The translations under genes were made by a program, and so were the position numbers. Positions 1-8,819 of a stretch of 23,004 bases of DNA are shown here, piece by piece (position 1 is the first letter of the stretch; each line of letters opens with the position of its first letter). The stretch covers positions 1 through 23,004 of the forward strand of contig CAJVPP010001082.1 in the NCBI GenBank assembly GCA_910592005.1, read 5' to 3'. The notes beneath the pieces are model-generated. The model did not search any database and was not told where the DNA came from. It saw nothing but the letters and a program-made list of their open reading frames with translations. Source of the DNA: Funneliformis mosseae (Eukaryota > Glomeromycota > Glomeromycetes > Glomerales > Glomeraceae).

Positions 1-307
1 TACAATTACAGTTTTTCATGTAGAATTTTATTCTTTTTCAAATGTACTTTTTAATTATAATAATTAATGATAAATTTAAAAATTTTTATTAAGAGTAAAG
101 TTCACTTTGAATTTTATAAAATGTGTGCAAAAAAATACTTTATTTTCCTCCCACCTGTTCGGTTGGTTGTTTATAAATATTCCAATTATGTGAACTATTT
201 ATATTATATCTGATCATCTAAAAATAGATTTTGTTTGTTTTTTTTATTTTTATTTTTTAAACAATAAATTTTAATACTAAATATGTGGGCGTATATACTA
301 ATATGTG
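1..307. other. AT-rich flank, no gene seen
   Basis: Very AT-rich DNA with homopolymer T runs. I find no open frame with coding character and no RNA signature on either strand. Confidence 0.5.
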
Positions 308-1012
308 TTAGAAACTGGTCGATCGACCTGTCAATCGATGTTAATCATGCCTAAATACTGAAATTGCAGAATAAGTGGATGCAAATGAAGCCAAGAATTG
401 ACAGAAACTTGGCTTTCGCTGATAGGCCTATAATGGGTACTGTTTCACATCTTCAATTTTAGGGGCTCTTACACAAGTAAGGAAGTGATTAACTAGTAAT
501 TAGTAGATTGGGTACTGCCTACGGGTGGCTAGGGTGATAATAGACTGTATTGCATTGCCGCAGCATCCTCCAATCGAGCTGTCATTAGAGGTAGAAACTG
601 GGTTCAATTCCTGGGTGAATTTGACGATATGGATACGACAGCCACCTACCTTTCTGAGGTTCTATAAGATGAACAATGTCTAAGCCTTCCCGATCATGTG
701 TAAAATACCCTGATACTGGGCAGAGGTAATAGTATCCAGATATGGTGTTGGTAAACACAGGGAAAAATTGACAAAAAGTACCTGTGGTTGAAAGTGATCC
801 CTCTATCCATATTTGACAGTGGTTCTGAGATCTAGAGACTCTGAGGGCTAGCTCTTGGGGATGTCGACCTAAGTGGCAATCTTCAGACCAGTATTATAAG
901 GCAGGTTCTGGCTAGAACTATGTGTCTAGTCACGACTTTGGGGGATTCTCAGGTGTAGAGGGTAACATCTTAATACTTCGTTTAAAGATTCCTATGTACT
1001 GGATACTATAAC

Positions 1013-1033
<21 letters not shown>
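308..1033 (+). mobile_element. SINE-like poly(A)-tailed retroposon
   Basis: This block of about 725 bp is much richer in G and C than everything around it and has sharp edges. It ends in an 18-base poly(A) run followed by (TA)n, the hallmark of target-primed retrotransposition. A perfect match to the Pol III B box (GGTTCAATTCC, 601-611) lies within it, flanked by bases that can form a tRNA T-stem (598-602 with 610-614, including G-T pairs). A weaker A-box-like TGGCTAGGGTG is at 526-536. No open frame of any length is present, which argues against a LINE or gene. The length is long for a SINE, and I could not see a convincing target-site duplication. The 5' boundary near 308 is an estimate. 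Alternatives are a truncated non-coding tail of a LINE or a retroposed non-coding RNA. Confidence 0.55.
526..611 (+). promoter_or_regulatory. Candidate internal Pol III promoter (A and B boxes)
   Basis: The B box GGTTCAATTCC at 601-611 matches the consensus GGTTCRANTCC at every position. The A-box candidate at 526-536 matches about 8 of 11 positions, and the spacing of about 64 bases is long for a tRNA. The B box is well supported; the A box is weak. Confidence 0.45.
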
Positions 1034-1049
<16 letters not shown>

Positions 1050-1050
1050 T
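1016..1050 (+). repeat. Poly(A) tail followed by (TA)n
   Basis: Eighteen A residues (1016-1033) pass directly into a TA dinucleotide run (1034-1050). It marks the 3' end of the SINE-like element. Confidence 0.85.
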
Positions 1051-1078
1051 TTTAAAATTGATAATTTAACATTTTTAT

Positions 1079-1431
1079 TAGGTAATGATACCAGAGATTT
1101 AAGCTTTAAAAAAAGATAATTTTATAAAAGTGGTCGAATATAATGAGTATTTTAAATATAACTGTGAATATTTGTAATATGTTATATTAATTTCAAATTT
1201 ATTCAAGTTTAGTAAATAAGAATTGGTAGAAAGGTAGAGTTGTAAGAACAAATAAAATTAGAATATTTTTACAGATATATACAAAAATTTTGTAAGTAGT
1301 AATTATTAATAATTATTGAATAGAAATTTACAATTTTAATCTATTATATTCTTCTCTTAATATAGACCAGTTGTTAATAATAAAAATGAAGTGGCAGAAA
1401 ATGAAAAGTCTAATAATCATCTTAGACAAAA
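1079..1431 (+). repeat. Diverged direct repeat, copy 1
   Basis: About 350 bp recurs in the same order and orientation at 2061-2386, at roughly 75% identity by eye. Shared landmarks are GAGATTTAAGCTTTAAAAAAA near the start, ATATAACTGTGAATATTTGTA in the middle, AACAAATAAAATT, and GAAAAGTCTA near the end. A short frame after a possible splice acceptor (around 1365-1430) is also conserved in copy 2, so part of it may once have been an exon. Function unknown. Confidence 0.7.
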
Positions 1432-2060
1432 ATCAAAAGAAATTATACTATCATATAAACTTCTATTTGCTGTAGCTTTGTGAGACTTTAATAGTAAGTG
1501 AAGTAGTTGTTATTTTCTTTAATATATAAATATGTGATTATGTATTTGATCATGATTATTATAGTAATTAATAGATAATAATACTGGTGTTAGTGATAAT
1601 CTATTTGCATAACTAAATGACTGTGCCAACTAACATTATCAATGATTACTAGGAAAATTGTGATCATTGTTTTTACCGATTTCACTGCTATCACGATTAT
1701 CATTGTGATATTCATTTTCATTATTATTATGTTTATCATTATTTTATTTACTATCTTTATTATTATAGTTATATTTACTTTCACTATTATATTTATTATC
1801 TCTATCTTATAATTGTATTTTATATAAATATCTCGTATTGTCACCTTGATAAACTAACAAGTTTCTATCGTACAATTAATAAGGTATAATCTTAACAACA
1901 TAAAAACTATATCTTTACCAATATCTATTTTCTTAAAATATAAATCATTAATAAAGACGACCTGACCCTTCAACTTAAGTAAATTTGTGTTTATTTCTTT
2001 ATAGTTTACCATTTAAACTCCCTGTTAGCAAATAAGCTTTGTTATCCTAACAACATAGTG
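1432..2060 (-). other. AT-rich spacer with Asn/Asp-rich degenerate tract
   Basis: Between the two direct-repeat copies. On the minus strand, around 1815-1630, one frame reads as an Asn/Asp/Ser-rich low-complexity peptide with a few stops, from degenerate GATAAT-like units. It could be a decayed low-complexity exon or simply an AT-rich microsatellite. I see no domain. Confidence 0.3.
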
Positions 2061-2386
2061 TTTAGGCTTAACACTGGAGATTTAAGCTTTAAAAAAATGA
2101 TTTTATATTAGTAGTTGAATATAATAGGGTTTTGAATATAACTGTGAATATTTGTATTATGTTTATTTCACTTTTTAAATTGGATTCAAATTTTAGTAAA
2201 TATGGATTGGTGAAAAGGTCAAATTCTAGAAACAAATAAAATTGAAATTAATAATATTTAATAAATATAATCAAAAAAATATATAATAAATTATAGTTCT
2301 AATCTATATATTTCAGATCAATTATTAATAATGAAAATAATGTAAAAGAATATGAAAAGTCTATAAATAATCAACTAAATCACTAT
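2061..2386 (+). repeat. Diverged direct repeat, copy 2
   Basis: Second copy of the repeat at 1079-1431, with the same order of landmarks and small indels. No terminal repeats or target duplication are visible that would assign it to a transposon class. Confidence 0.7.
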
Positions 2387-4236
2387 TGTATATTCAAATC
2401 ATTAAAATTTTAGGATTTTAAGTAATTGTTTTTTATCTTTTGTTTTTGAAAAGAATAGTTAAAAATATTCTTTAATCATAATTAGATTTTTAGATTAAAA
2501 TTTATAATATATTGATATTTAAATTTAGTACTCAAAAATATTATCATAAATAAATATAAATATAATATATCATATACTACAGAACAAATATTTCACTTTC
2601 TAGACTATTCTTTATCAAAAAATAATTATAAAGTTTATTTGACTTAATTACAAGTATAATATATATAAAATAAGTAATTGTTAACTATTTTCCACATGGA
2701 TATCAAGAAATAAAGTAAGCTCTTCTCAAATATTAAAATTATTAAAAATTTTAAAATTTTGAATAATCTTTTGTCTGAGATAATGCAGTTCAATGTCAAG
2801 GTTAATAAATTTTGAGTTTATAATAGAAATAATTATTTTTATTGAACTAAACTATTAATAAATTCTTTGAAGTTTTGTCATATTAATAAATATATGTTAA
2901 ATAAAGCAATATTATAAATATCTTTATTTTAATATTTTTTATTGGAAATAAATCATAAAAATCTAATTTGCGATATTAAACTATCCTAATGATGAGATAC
3001 CTTTTTTTGTTTAAATATTCAAATTGAAGGATTTTTTTATGTTACTTTCTTGCGAAGATAAACTTTTCTTAGTTACAGAAATGCTAACAAATTTATTCAG
3101 TTTTTACTGACATTATCACTCCAATTTTTAGTGAATTCCTTACTTAGTATGAGAAACCTTACTATGTTATAGACAATTTTTGTAAGAAGAGATCATATAA
3201 TTAATTCTTCAATTACGTTAAAAAATAAATGCAATAATTTATTCAATTGCGATAAGGTATCAAATTGAGTTCACAGAAAATTTTTTAATTATAAAGAAAT
3301 TAAAACAACCAACTTTTTGTCATTAATATTATTTTTATAGTTAATTCTTTATATATATATCTATTTTATATGTAAAATAAATACTGATTGTGATATATAA
3401 ATATTAAAAATATAATAAGATAATAACCTAAATATAAAATCTAAGATATACTTGTTCATTTATTATGAAGTTTTTTTATGAAGAATTTTATATGTATACA
3501 GAAATTTCTTTAATAGCAATAAAAAAGTATTTTATTAATGGGTATTATGTTAGAATTGCTTTGAGTTCTTTGCTTTAACCATTCTCATATTCAATATTAG
3601 CTTTTTAAACTAATGGACATTTAGACTATTAGATTATTGGACTAATAGACTTAGTCCATTCCAATTCTATTAAAATTTAGACTATTAAAATATAGTCTTT
3701 ATCTAACAACTATAAATTTATATATAATTTTAGCAATATGTTCATAATTATAATAATTAATAAAATATATATTATGTAAATCATTTTTATTAAATTTTAT
3801 TAAATTATTATTTAATATAAAATTTGACAAATAATTAGTTTCCTCTAAACTCTCAATATAAGTTTCTAGTAGGATAAAATAAATTTAAAATATTTGTATA
3901 TTAATTTCAAGCTCTCTATTATCTGAAAAATTAAGGTCAGGTAGAATTATTCTAGTTAAATCATTGTATTATCATTTCAATTTTTATTTAAGTTAGGCTA
4001 GCATTATAAATTTGATCAGAATTATAATATATAAAATTATAATTTGGCCAAAATTATATAATTGGAAATTAAATAAAATCTAATTCTAATGCTACCTATA
4101 TCAGAGTCATTAAGAAAATGCTAAATTTCTTAAAATAGATTTTAATAAGAAGGGGGTTTGAATTAGAGACAATGATTATCAGCAGTAATAAAAACTAATT
4201 ATGCAAAATTTTATAATATAAAGTGACATTAGAATT
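2387..4236. other. AT-rich gene-free stretch
   Basis: No supported gene on either strand. The only local structure is around 3612-3690, where AGACTATTA and GGACTAATAG recur and GGACT...AGTCC forms a short hairpin (3639-3657). The rest is AT-rich sequence without recognisable coding, RNA or transposon signals. Confidence 0.5.
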
Positions 4237-4475
4237 CTAAATGAATTGAGTTAAGTTGAGTTTAAAGATCAACTCTATTTAATTCATTTTTTTAGTCAAG
4301 TCGAATCAAATTTATTTTATAAAATCTTTCAATTTGATTTGATTCAAGTTAATATAAATTTTAAACTCAACTCAATTTGATTTAACTCAAGTTTAACTCA
4401 ACTCAATTTTGACTTGAATTTATTTGAGTTAAGTCAAGTTTAAATCAAGTTTTGAGTCAAATTTAAATTAACTTA
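4237..4475. repeat. Palindromic AACTCAA/TTGAGTT repeat block
   Basis: About 240 bp made of degenerate copies of TTGAGTTAAG/AACTCAACTC and TCAAGTT/AACTTGA in both orientations, so the block can fold on itself in many registers. It lies just downstream of the hAT transposase gene's 3' end. Such short, bidirectional subterminal repeats are common transposase-binding sites in hAT and similar DNA transposons, so it may be the end region of that hAT element. This is inference; I found no clean TIR or target duplication. Confidence 0.55.
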
Positions 4476-4639
4476 TAAATATTTAAATATGAAAAAATTT
4501 ATTTTAAATTACTTGATATTATAAGTTTTATATATTATTTTTTTTAAATCAAAATTATATCATAAAAAAAAATAAAAATAAAATAAAAAACACAAAATAA
4601 AAAAATTTAATTTTTTCTTTAAAATAGTTTACTATTAAG

Positions 4640-5901
4640 ATTTAAGACATATATACACTCTAATTATTTCTGCTGATAAATTACATCTTTTTTGTGTAAT
4701 TAAATCAGTTTTTTAAAAAATGCTCTTTCTATCGAAATACTAATAACTTAAAAATAAATATAAATTAGATTGATTAAAAATTAAAATTATAAAAATTTCA
4801 TAAAATTTTAAATTTATTTACCTAGAATAGCTAAAAAATCTCTTGCTATTTTTGCTAAATAAAAATATAATGATTCATTTAACTAAAAAAAATAAATTAA
4901 TAAGCTTAAAAATAATATGAAATTATTAATAAAATATATTACTTACTTTTCACCATTATAATAAATTAGTTTTTAAAGATGCAAGTGAAGCATTAAGATA
5001 ATACTCTATTTCATTAATATTTTCTACACATTATCTTTTATATATATGATTTAATAAATCATCATCTTCTTCAAAACTTTCATTTGGATTTTCTAAATCT
5101 ATTATCAATGATGTATAATACATATTGAAATAAGAAGTAAAATTTTATGTAATTTCTCAATAAAATTTACTTTCCAATGATTATCAATATAATATGATAA
5201 TTTTAATTATAGATCAAATACTATAAATTAATAATAATAAATTAATAATCTATAAATTAATATTAATAAATAAAATAAATAAAACTTACTAGTAATAATA
5301 GGATAAACATTAGAATTTGCATGATAATAATATTTTTTTAATTTTTCTAATGCTACTGTAGTAGCAGTATTTATTTCTATTATTAAAGTTTTTATTTAAA
5401 AATATTCAGTCATATTCATTAACTAATTATAAGTTAGTATTGTAATTGTTAAAGTTAGAAAACTTTTATGTGAAACATATTTTATTGCTTATGCAAAATA
5501 CTATAAATAAATTAATTAAATTAATTAAAAAAATATATTATAATACAATTAATTATATTATTTCTTACCTTTAATAAATTTTCTATTTCTTTTAATAAAT
5601 TCCATTCACAATCATTTAAAACATATAATTTTAATTCTCATTCAGATATTTCTGTATTATCTAAAACCTTTAATAATTATAATAATTATTAATAAATTTT
5701 ATAAATTTAGTTATAATAATAAATTTTTAATACTAATCTCATGTAATTTAAAATTATGTTTAATCATATCATAAGTAGAATTTCATCTTATTTTTACATC
5801 TAATATAAGTTTTTTAACAGGAAGAGAAGCTGCATTATATTGATGTAAAAATTTTCACAATGTTGAGATGAAGCTCTAATTTTAACAATAAGCTTACAAA
5901 G
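4640..5901 (-). pseudogene. hAT-family transposase, downstream exons (decayed)
   Basis: Minus-strand exons read in order along the C-terminal half of a hAT (Ac-like) transposase. KIRASSQHCENF (near 5870) is followed by LILDVKIRWNSTYD (about 5797-5763), the conserved RWNSTYDM-type block. Next come DCEWNLLKEIENLLK (near 5600-5560), VALEKLKKYYYHAN (near 5340), an acidic stretch, and NEIEYYLNASLASLKTNLLQWWK (written from 5030 to 4950). AKIARDFLAIL (near 4850) and DLITQKRCNLSAEIIR (near 4700) finish it, matching the hAT dimerisation region and its C-terminal end. Introns with GTAAG donors and TAG acceptors separate them. Stops occur at Gln and Trp positions (RWNST and the second W of QWW are TGA), and at least one frameshift is needed. 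The upstream part of the same gene is at 22809-23004, across the inserted element. Confidence 0.85.
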
Positions 5902-6150
5902 CTATATGAGACATATTGCAATAAAACTAGACAAAGTAAATATTTTATTATGTAATATGAATGAGAGGCTGATTGTAATATGATTGTAAAATTGATCAGT
6001 ATGACTGATGACATTTTGAAAAGTAATAATAGTGCTTGTTTATAACTTATAGACTTGTTAATTTTAATGCTCACTTTATCATACTAGAATGTGATGAATA
6101 TAAACCATAACATGATTAATATAGAATTACCTCTATATATAAAAATATTA

Positions 6151-6158
6151 ATATGAAT
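6151..6158 (+). repeat. 8-bp target-site duplication, left copy
   Basis: ATATGAAT, repeated exactly at 7006-7013. It fits the hAT preference nTnnnnAn (T at position 2, A at position 7). Confidence 0.85.
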
Positions 6159-7005
6159 TAGAGAAGTGATCTGCAGATAATAATCATGTAAATATCTGGA
6201 TAATGTAAATATTTAGATTATATTTAAGTACTATGAATTTGTGAAATTTATCTGCAGATTATCCGTAAAATTAATGGATATTTGCAAATTAATACCAATC
6301 TATAATTCAAATCTGCAGATATTCATAATAATTTATTACAATTTGTATTTGAACTTTAATATTCAATAAAGCATAATACAAATAATTACAATAATTTAAA
6401 TGATTATATAAAGATTTAAAGGTTTATTATAAAGAAAATTGTGATTGAATATTAAAAAAGGCTTTAAAAAATTTATTTGTAATTGACTAAAACACTGTAT
6501 ATAATATAATTTTTTAAAAATTTCATCATAAATAGCCTAATTCTTATATAGCTATATACAATAAATTCAAAATATTATAATAACTTTTCAGATCGTAATG
6601 TATTCTAATCCATTTCAGAAATACTTTACTAAAAAAAAGTGCAATAATTGTTAAAAATATTCATTTCCGCCAAAAAATTCTAATATGTAAATTTGGTTAT
6701 AATAAATAATAATGTTGTAACGAAATTATAATAAATAAATAATAATGAAAAATAGATTTAAAATAAATTAATAAATATAAAATGTGCGTATAATTAGACT
6801 GGATAATATTAAGTCTAATCACAAATATTCAGATATTTGCAGATTTACTGTTATCTATACGATCTATTGATCATTTGTAGATATTTAGCTCATAATTCAC
6901 AAATTATTTATTTGGTTTTCAGTAGATGTATAATTATTATCTAGATCATTTTTTTAACTGACGGACGAATAATTTTATCCACAGATAATTCAGATCATTT
7001 TACTA
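6159..7005. mobile_element. Non-autonomous hAT-like element (MITE-like, 847 bp)
   Basis: Termini are TAGAGAAGTGATCTG and, reverse-complemented at the right end, TAGTAAAATGATCTG, matching at 12 of 15 positions. TAGAG fits the canonical hAT end YARNG. It is flanked by the exact 8-bp duplication ATATGAAT. The subterminal 150 bp at both ends are packed with ATCTGCAGAT/ATATCTG-type short repeats in both orientations, the layout of hAT transposase-binding sites. There is no coding frame, so mobility must have been supplied in trans. The homologous right TIR (around 22470-22490) lacks the insertion and shows the pre-insertion sequence, which confirms the boundaries. Confidence 0.9.
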
Positions 7006-7013
7006 ATATGAAT
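7006..7013 (+). repeat. 8-bp target-site duplication, right copy
   Basis: Exact copy of 6151-6158 (ATATGAAT), immediately right of the hAT-like element. The left-TIR sequence resumes here. Confidence 0.85.
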
Positions 7014-7033
7014 CTAATTTACATCAGATTTAC

Positions 7034-7332
7034 TATGAAACCCAAGAATTACAACACTATTAAAAGCATTCTAAAAAAGCTCAAGGTAAAAAAATTGCTT
7101 CTTACATTTTCAAAATAAATGATACTTAAATACTAGAAGCTTATCTAAAAAAAGAAAAAATTACTTATGAAATTTACTATAAAGAAAGAAAAATTATAAA
7201 TGTTAAAAAAAGAAAATAAAATGAAAGTATGCAAAAAGTAGAAACCCTTAGAAGGAAAATAATTTTATTATACCAATATTGATTTATTTTTTTTTACACA
7301 AAAAAAATTCTTCTTTATGCAAAATATAATTA
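7034..7332 (+). pseudogene. Small basic ORF beginning in left TIR (frameshifted)
   Basis: The ATG at 7034 opens a frame starting MKPKNYNTIKSILKK. After a one-base loss in an A run (near 7075-7080) it continues as IASYIFKINDT..ILEAYLKKEKITYEIYYKERKII. The same protein is read from the right TIR at 22454-22221. Past the TIR the frame continues with Lys/Arg-rich sequence to about 7332. No known domain is recognised. The start is supported because ATG is conserved in both TIR copies. Facing inward from both ends, it may be an element-encoded DNA-binding or regulatory protein; that is inference only. It could also be the first exon of the gene at 7682-8176. Confidence 0.5.
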
Positions 7333-7681
7333 ACGATCATCATATTACATTACTTATCAATAAAAAAATGTTGTTAAAATTTTTGAACAAAAAATTTTAT
7401 ATATTCAAAGATATGTTTTATGAGTCTTTATTTTTCTCTTATGAATATTAAAATAAGGTAAATAATCTCACTTTGTATTGGAACATTATAAAAACATTAC
7501 CAATTCACTTAATTTTCAAGTAAAAAAAAATTCAAATAACAAATCCTTCTAATAATCATCATTAAACAATTTTATTTTTTGGTTTTAAAAAAAAAAAATA
7601 ATCAATAAATATTTACACAATTTTTATTCATAATAATATTTTAAAAAAATGCTTATTTTCAATAGTAAACTTTTTTATAGA
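7333..7681. other. AT-rich gap or possible intron
   Basis: No coding frame seen. It ends in TTTTTTATAG at 7671-7680, a plausible splice acceptor for the frame that opens at 7682, so the gap could be an intron joining the TIR ORF to the next coding block. Not demonstrable from sequence alone. Confidence 0.35.
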
Positions 7682-8176
7682 TTGTTAATTGAACTCCTTC
7701 TTGGTTTCTTGATTCACTATAAAACCTACCAAAATCAACTCCATACTATAAATCAAAAAATTGATCAAATAATCAACAAAATAGAACCAAGAAAGAAACA
7801 ATTTAAAAATAAAACAAATTAACTTACTAGTAATAAACAATATTTATAAGAAATAGAAAATCAATAGAAGGATTTCAAACAATTATTTGATAAAAATATT
7901 AGGTTAAATCCCAATTTTTCATTTAATGACATGGTTATTAAAATTCACTAATTACTAGGAGATGGAAAAGAAGTTACTGCTTTCACAATAAAAAACTTCT
8001 ATCAACAAAAATCTAATCCTAGAAGTAAAACAATAGAAGTAATTCAGAAATGGGTCAACAAAGAAAAGAAGAAAGAGGTGGAGAGTGAAGATTACAAAGA
8101 AGATAATAAAAATAATGAAGATACAAATAATAATAATATTATTATTAATAATAGCAGTAATAATAATAAAAGTTGA
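7682..8176 (+). pseudogene. Lys/Asn-rich protein with helix-turn-helix-like core
   Basis: One frame of about 165 codons runs from just after a splice-acceptor-like TATAG to TGA at 8174. It is interrupted only by four TAA/TAG codons, all where Gln fits (for example in KIH*LLGDGKE). The order is: an N-terminal helical segment rich in Gln, Asn and Lys, possibly coiled coil (about residues 1-75); a compact core LLGDGKEVTAFTIKNFYQQ followed by SNPRSKTIEVIQKWVNKEKK (about residues 95-140); and an acidic Asn-rich low-complexity tail. The core looks like a small DNA-binding helix bundle in which a TIKNFYQQKSNPR-type turn precedes a recognition-like helix, but I cannot name a family. No indel is needed. 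If TGA at 8174 were read as Trp the frame would run on to about 8255. Confidence 0.55.
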
Positions 8177-8819
8177 ATTTTTGTCAGTGTCCAAAGAATA
8201 GGTAATACTTACAGTGGTTTTAGATCTGAGTATTTTTCTTTCATGCAAGTGCTCTAACAATTCTTTAACTTATATTTTTATAAATTATTTATGTATTTTT
8301 CTATTATTAGTTGAATTAAAATAAAAATAATTTTCTTTTGTCATTTATTGGTTACTGGACATATCTTTTGATTTGCAAATAAATAATATAAAAATATTGA
8401 TCACATTATTATCATGTCACAATGATTGAATTTATTTTACTTTCTAACTAAAAAAAAATAACTTTTAAAGTCAAATATTTACTTACCAAGTGTCAATTAT
8501 TACTATTTCAAAAAATTTATATTTCTTTGAACTATATTTTACTTTTATAAGATAATTTTTAATAGGCAACAAAAATAAGCAGTTTATGCAAGATCCTTTT
8601 TATATAACCAATTTTTATTATTACAAATGTTTTCAAAATATATAAATATGAAAAAGAAATTATATTTAGCATTAATATTCACATTAATATTAGCATTAAT
8701 ATAAAAATGGTAATGATAAGTATTTATTTATTTATGCATTTTATTTTTGTCTTTTAACCTGTCTTCTGTATCTTAACCAAATTTCTCAAATTCTTTTTAT
8801 ATTCCAATCTTCAGGTTTG
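8177..8819 (-). other. AT-rich interval with one possible exon
   Basis: On the minus strand 8262-8207 reads LKELLEHLHERKILRSKTT and then GTAAGTATT, an excellent 5' splice site, so it may be an isolated exon of a minus-strand gene, perhaps the 3' part of the gene at 8820-11630. I cannot place the exons around it. The rest (8265-8819) is AT-rich with short direct repeats of CATTAATATTAG near 8670-8700 and no gene I can support. Confidence 0.3.

Larger units (their letters stand above)
5904..7205 (+). repeat. Left terminal inverted repeat (split by an insertion)
   Basis: Positions 5904-6158 and 7014-7205 align with the reverse complement of 22729-22310 at roughly 85-90% identity by eye. Long identical runs include ATGTGATGAATATAAACCAT and AATTGATCAGTATGACTGAT. 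Most differences are C/T or G/A transitions. The intervening 6159-7013 is a later hAT-like insertion plus its duplicated target. Similarity fades after about 7205. Confidence 0.85.

Noticed and set aside
500..620. A functional tRNA gene
   Set aside because: B box and T-stem are good, but no acceptor stem or anticodon arm closes around them, the A box is weak, and a poly(A) tail lies 400 bases downstream. A SINE-like element fits better.
1590..1844. 84-codon Ile-rich minus-strand open frame
   Set aside because: Another frame of an AT-rich low-complexity tract. Composition follows the repeat and there is no domain or neighbouring exon.
5835..6074. 79-codon minus-strand open frame across the left TIR edge
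   Set aside because: It spans the junction between hAT exon and TIR, so it joins unrelated sequences. In the right TIR the same frame is interrupted beyond the shared part. Treated as a chance frame.
7955..8260. 101-codon minus-strand frame, Ile/Phe-rich
   Set aside because: Mostly antisense to the Asn/Lys-rich plus-strand gene. Only its first part (LEHLHERKILRSKTT up to a GTAAGT) looks like a possible exon, which is noted separately.
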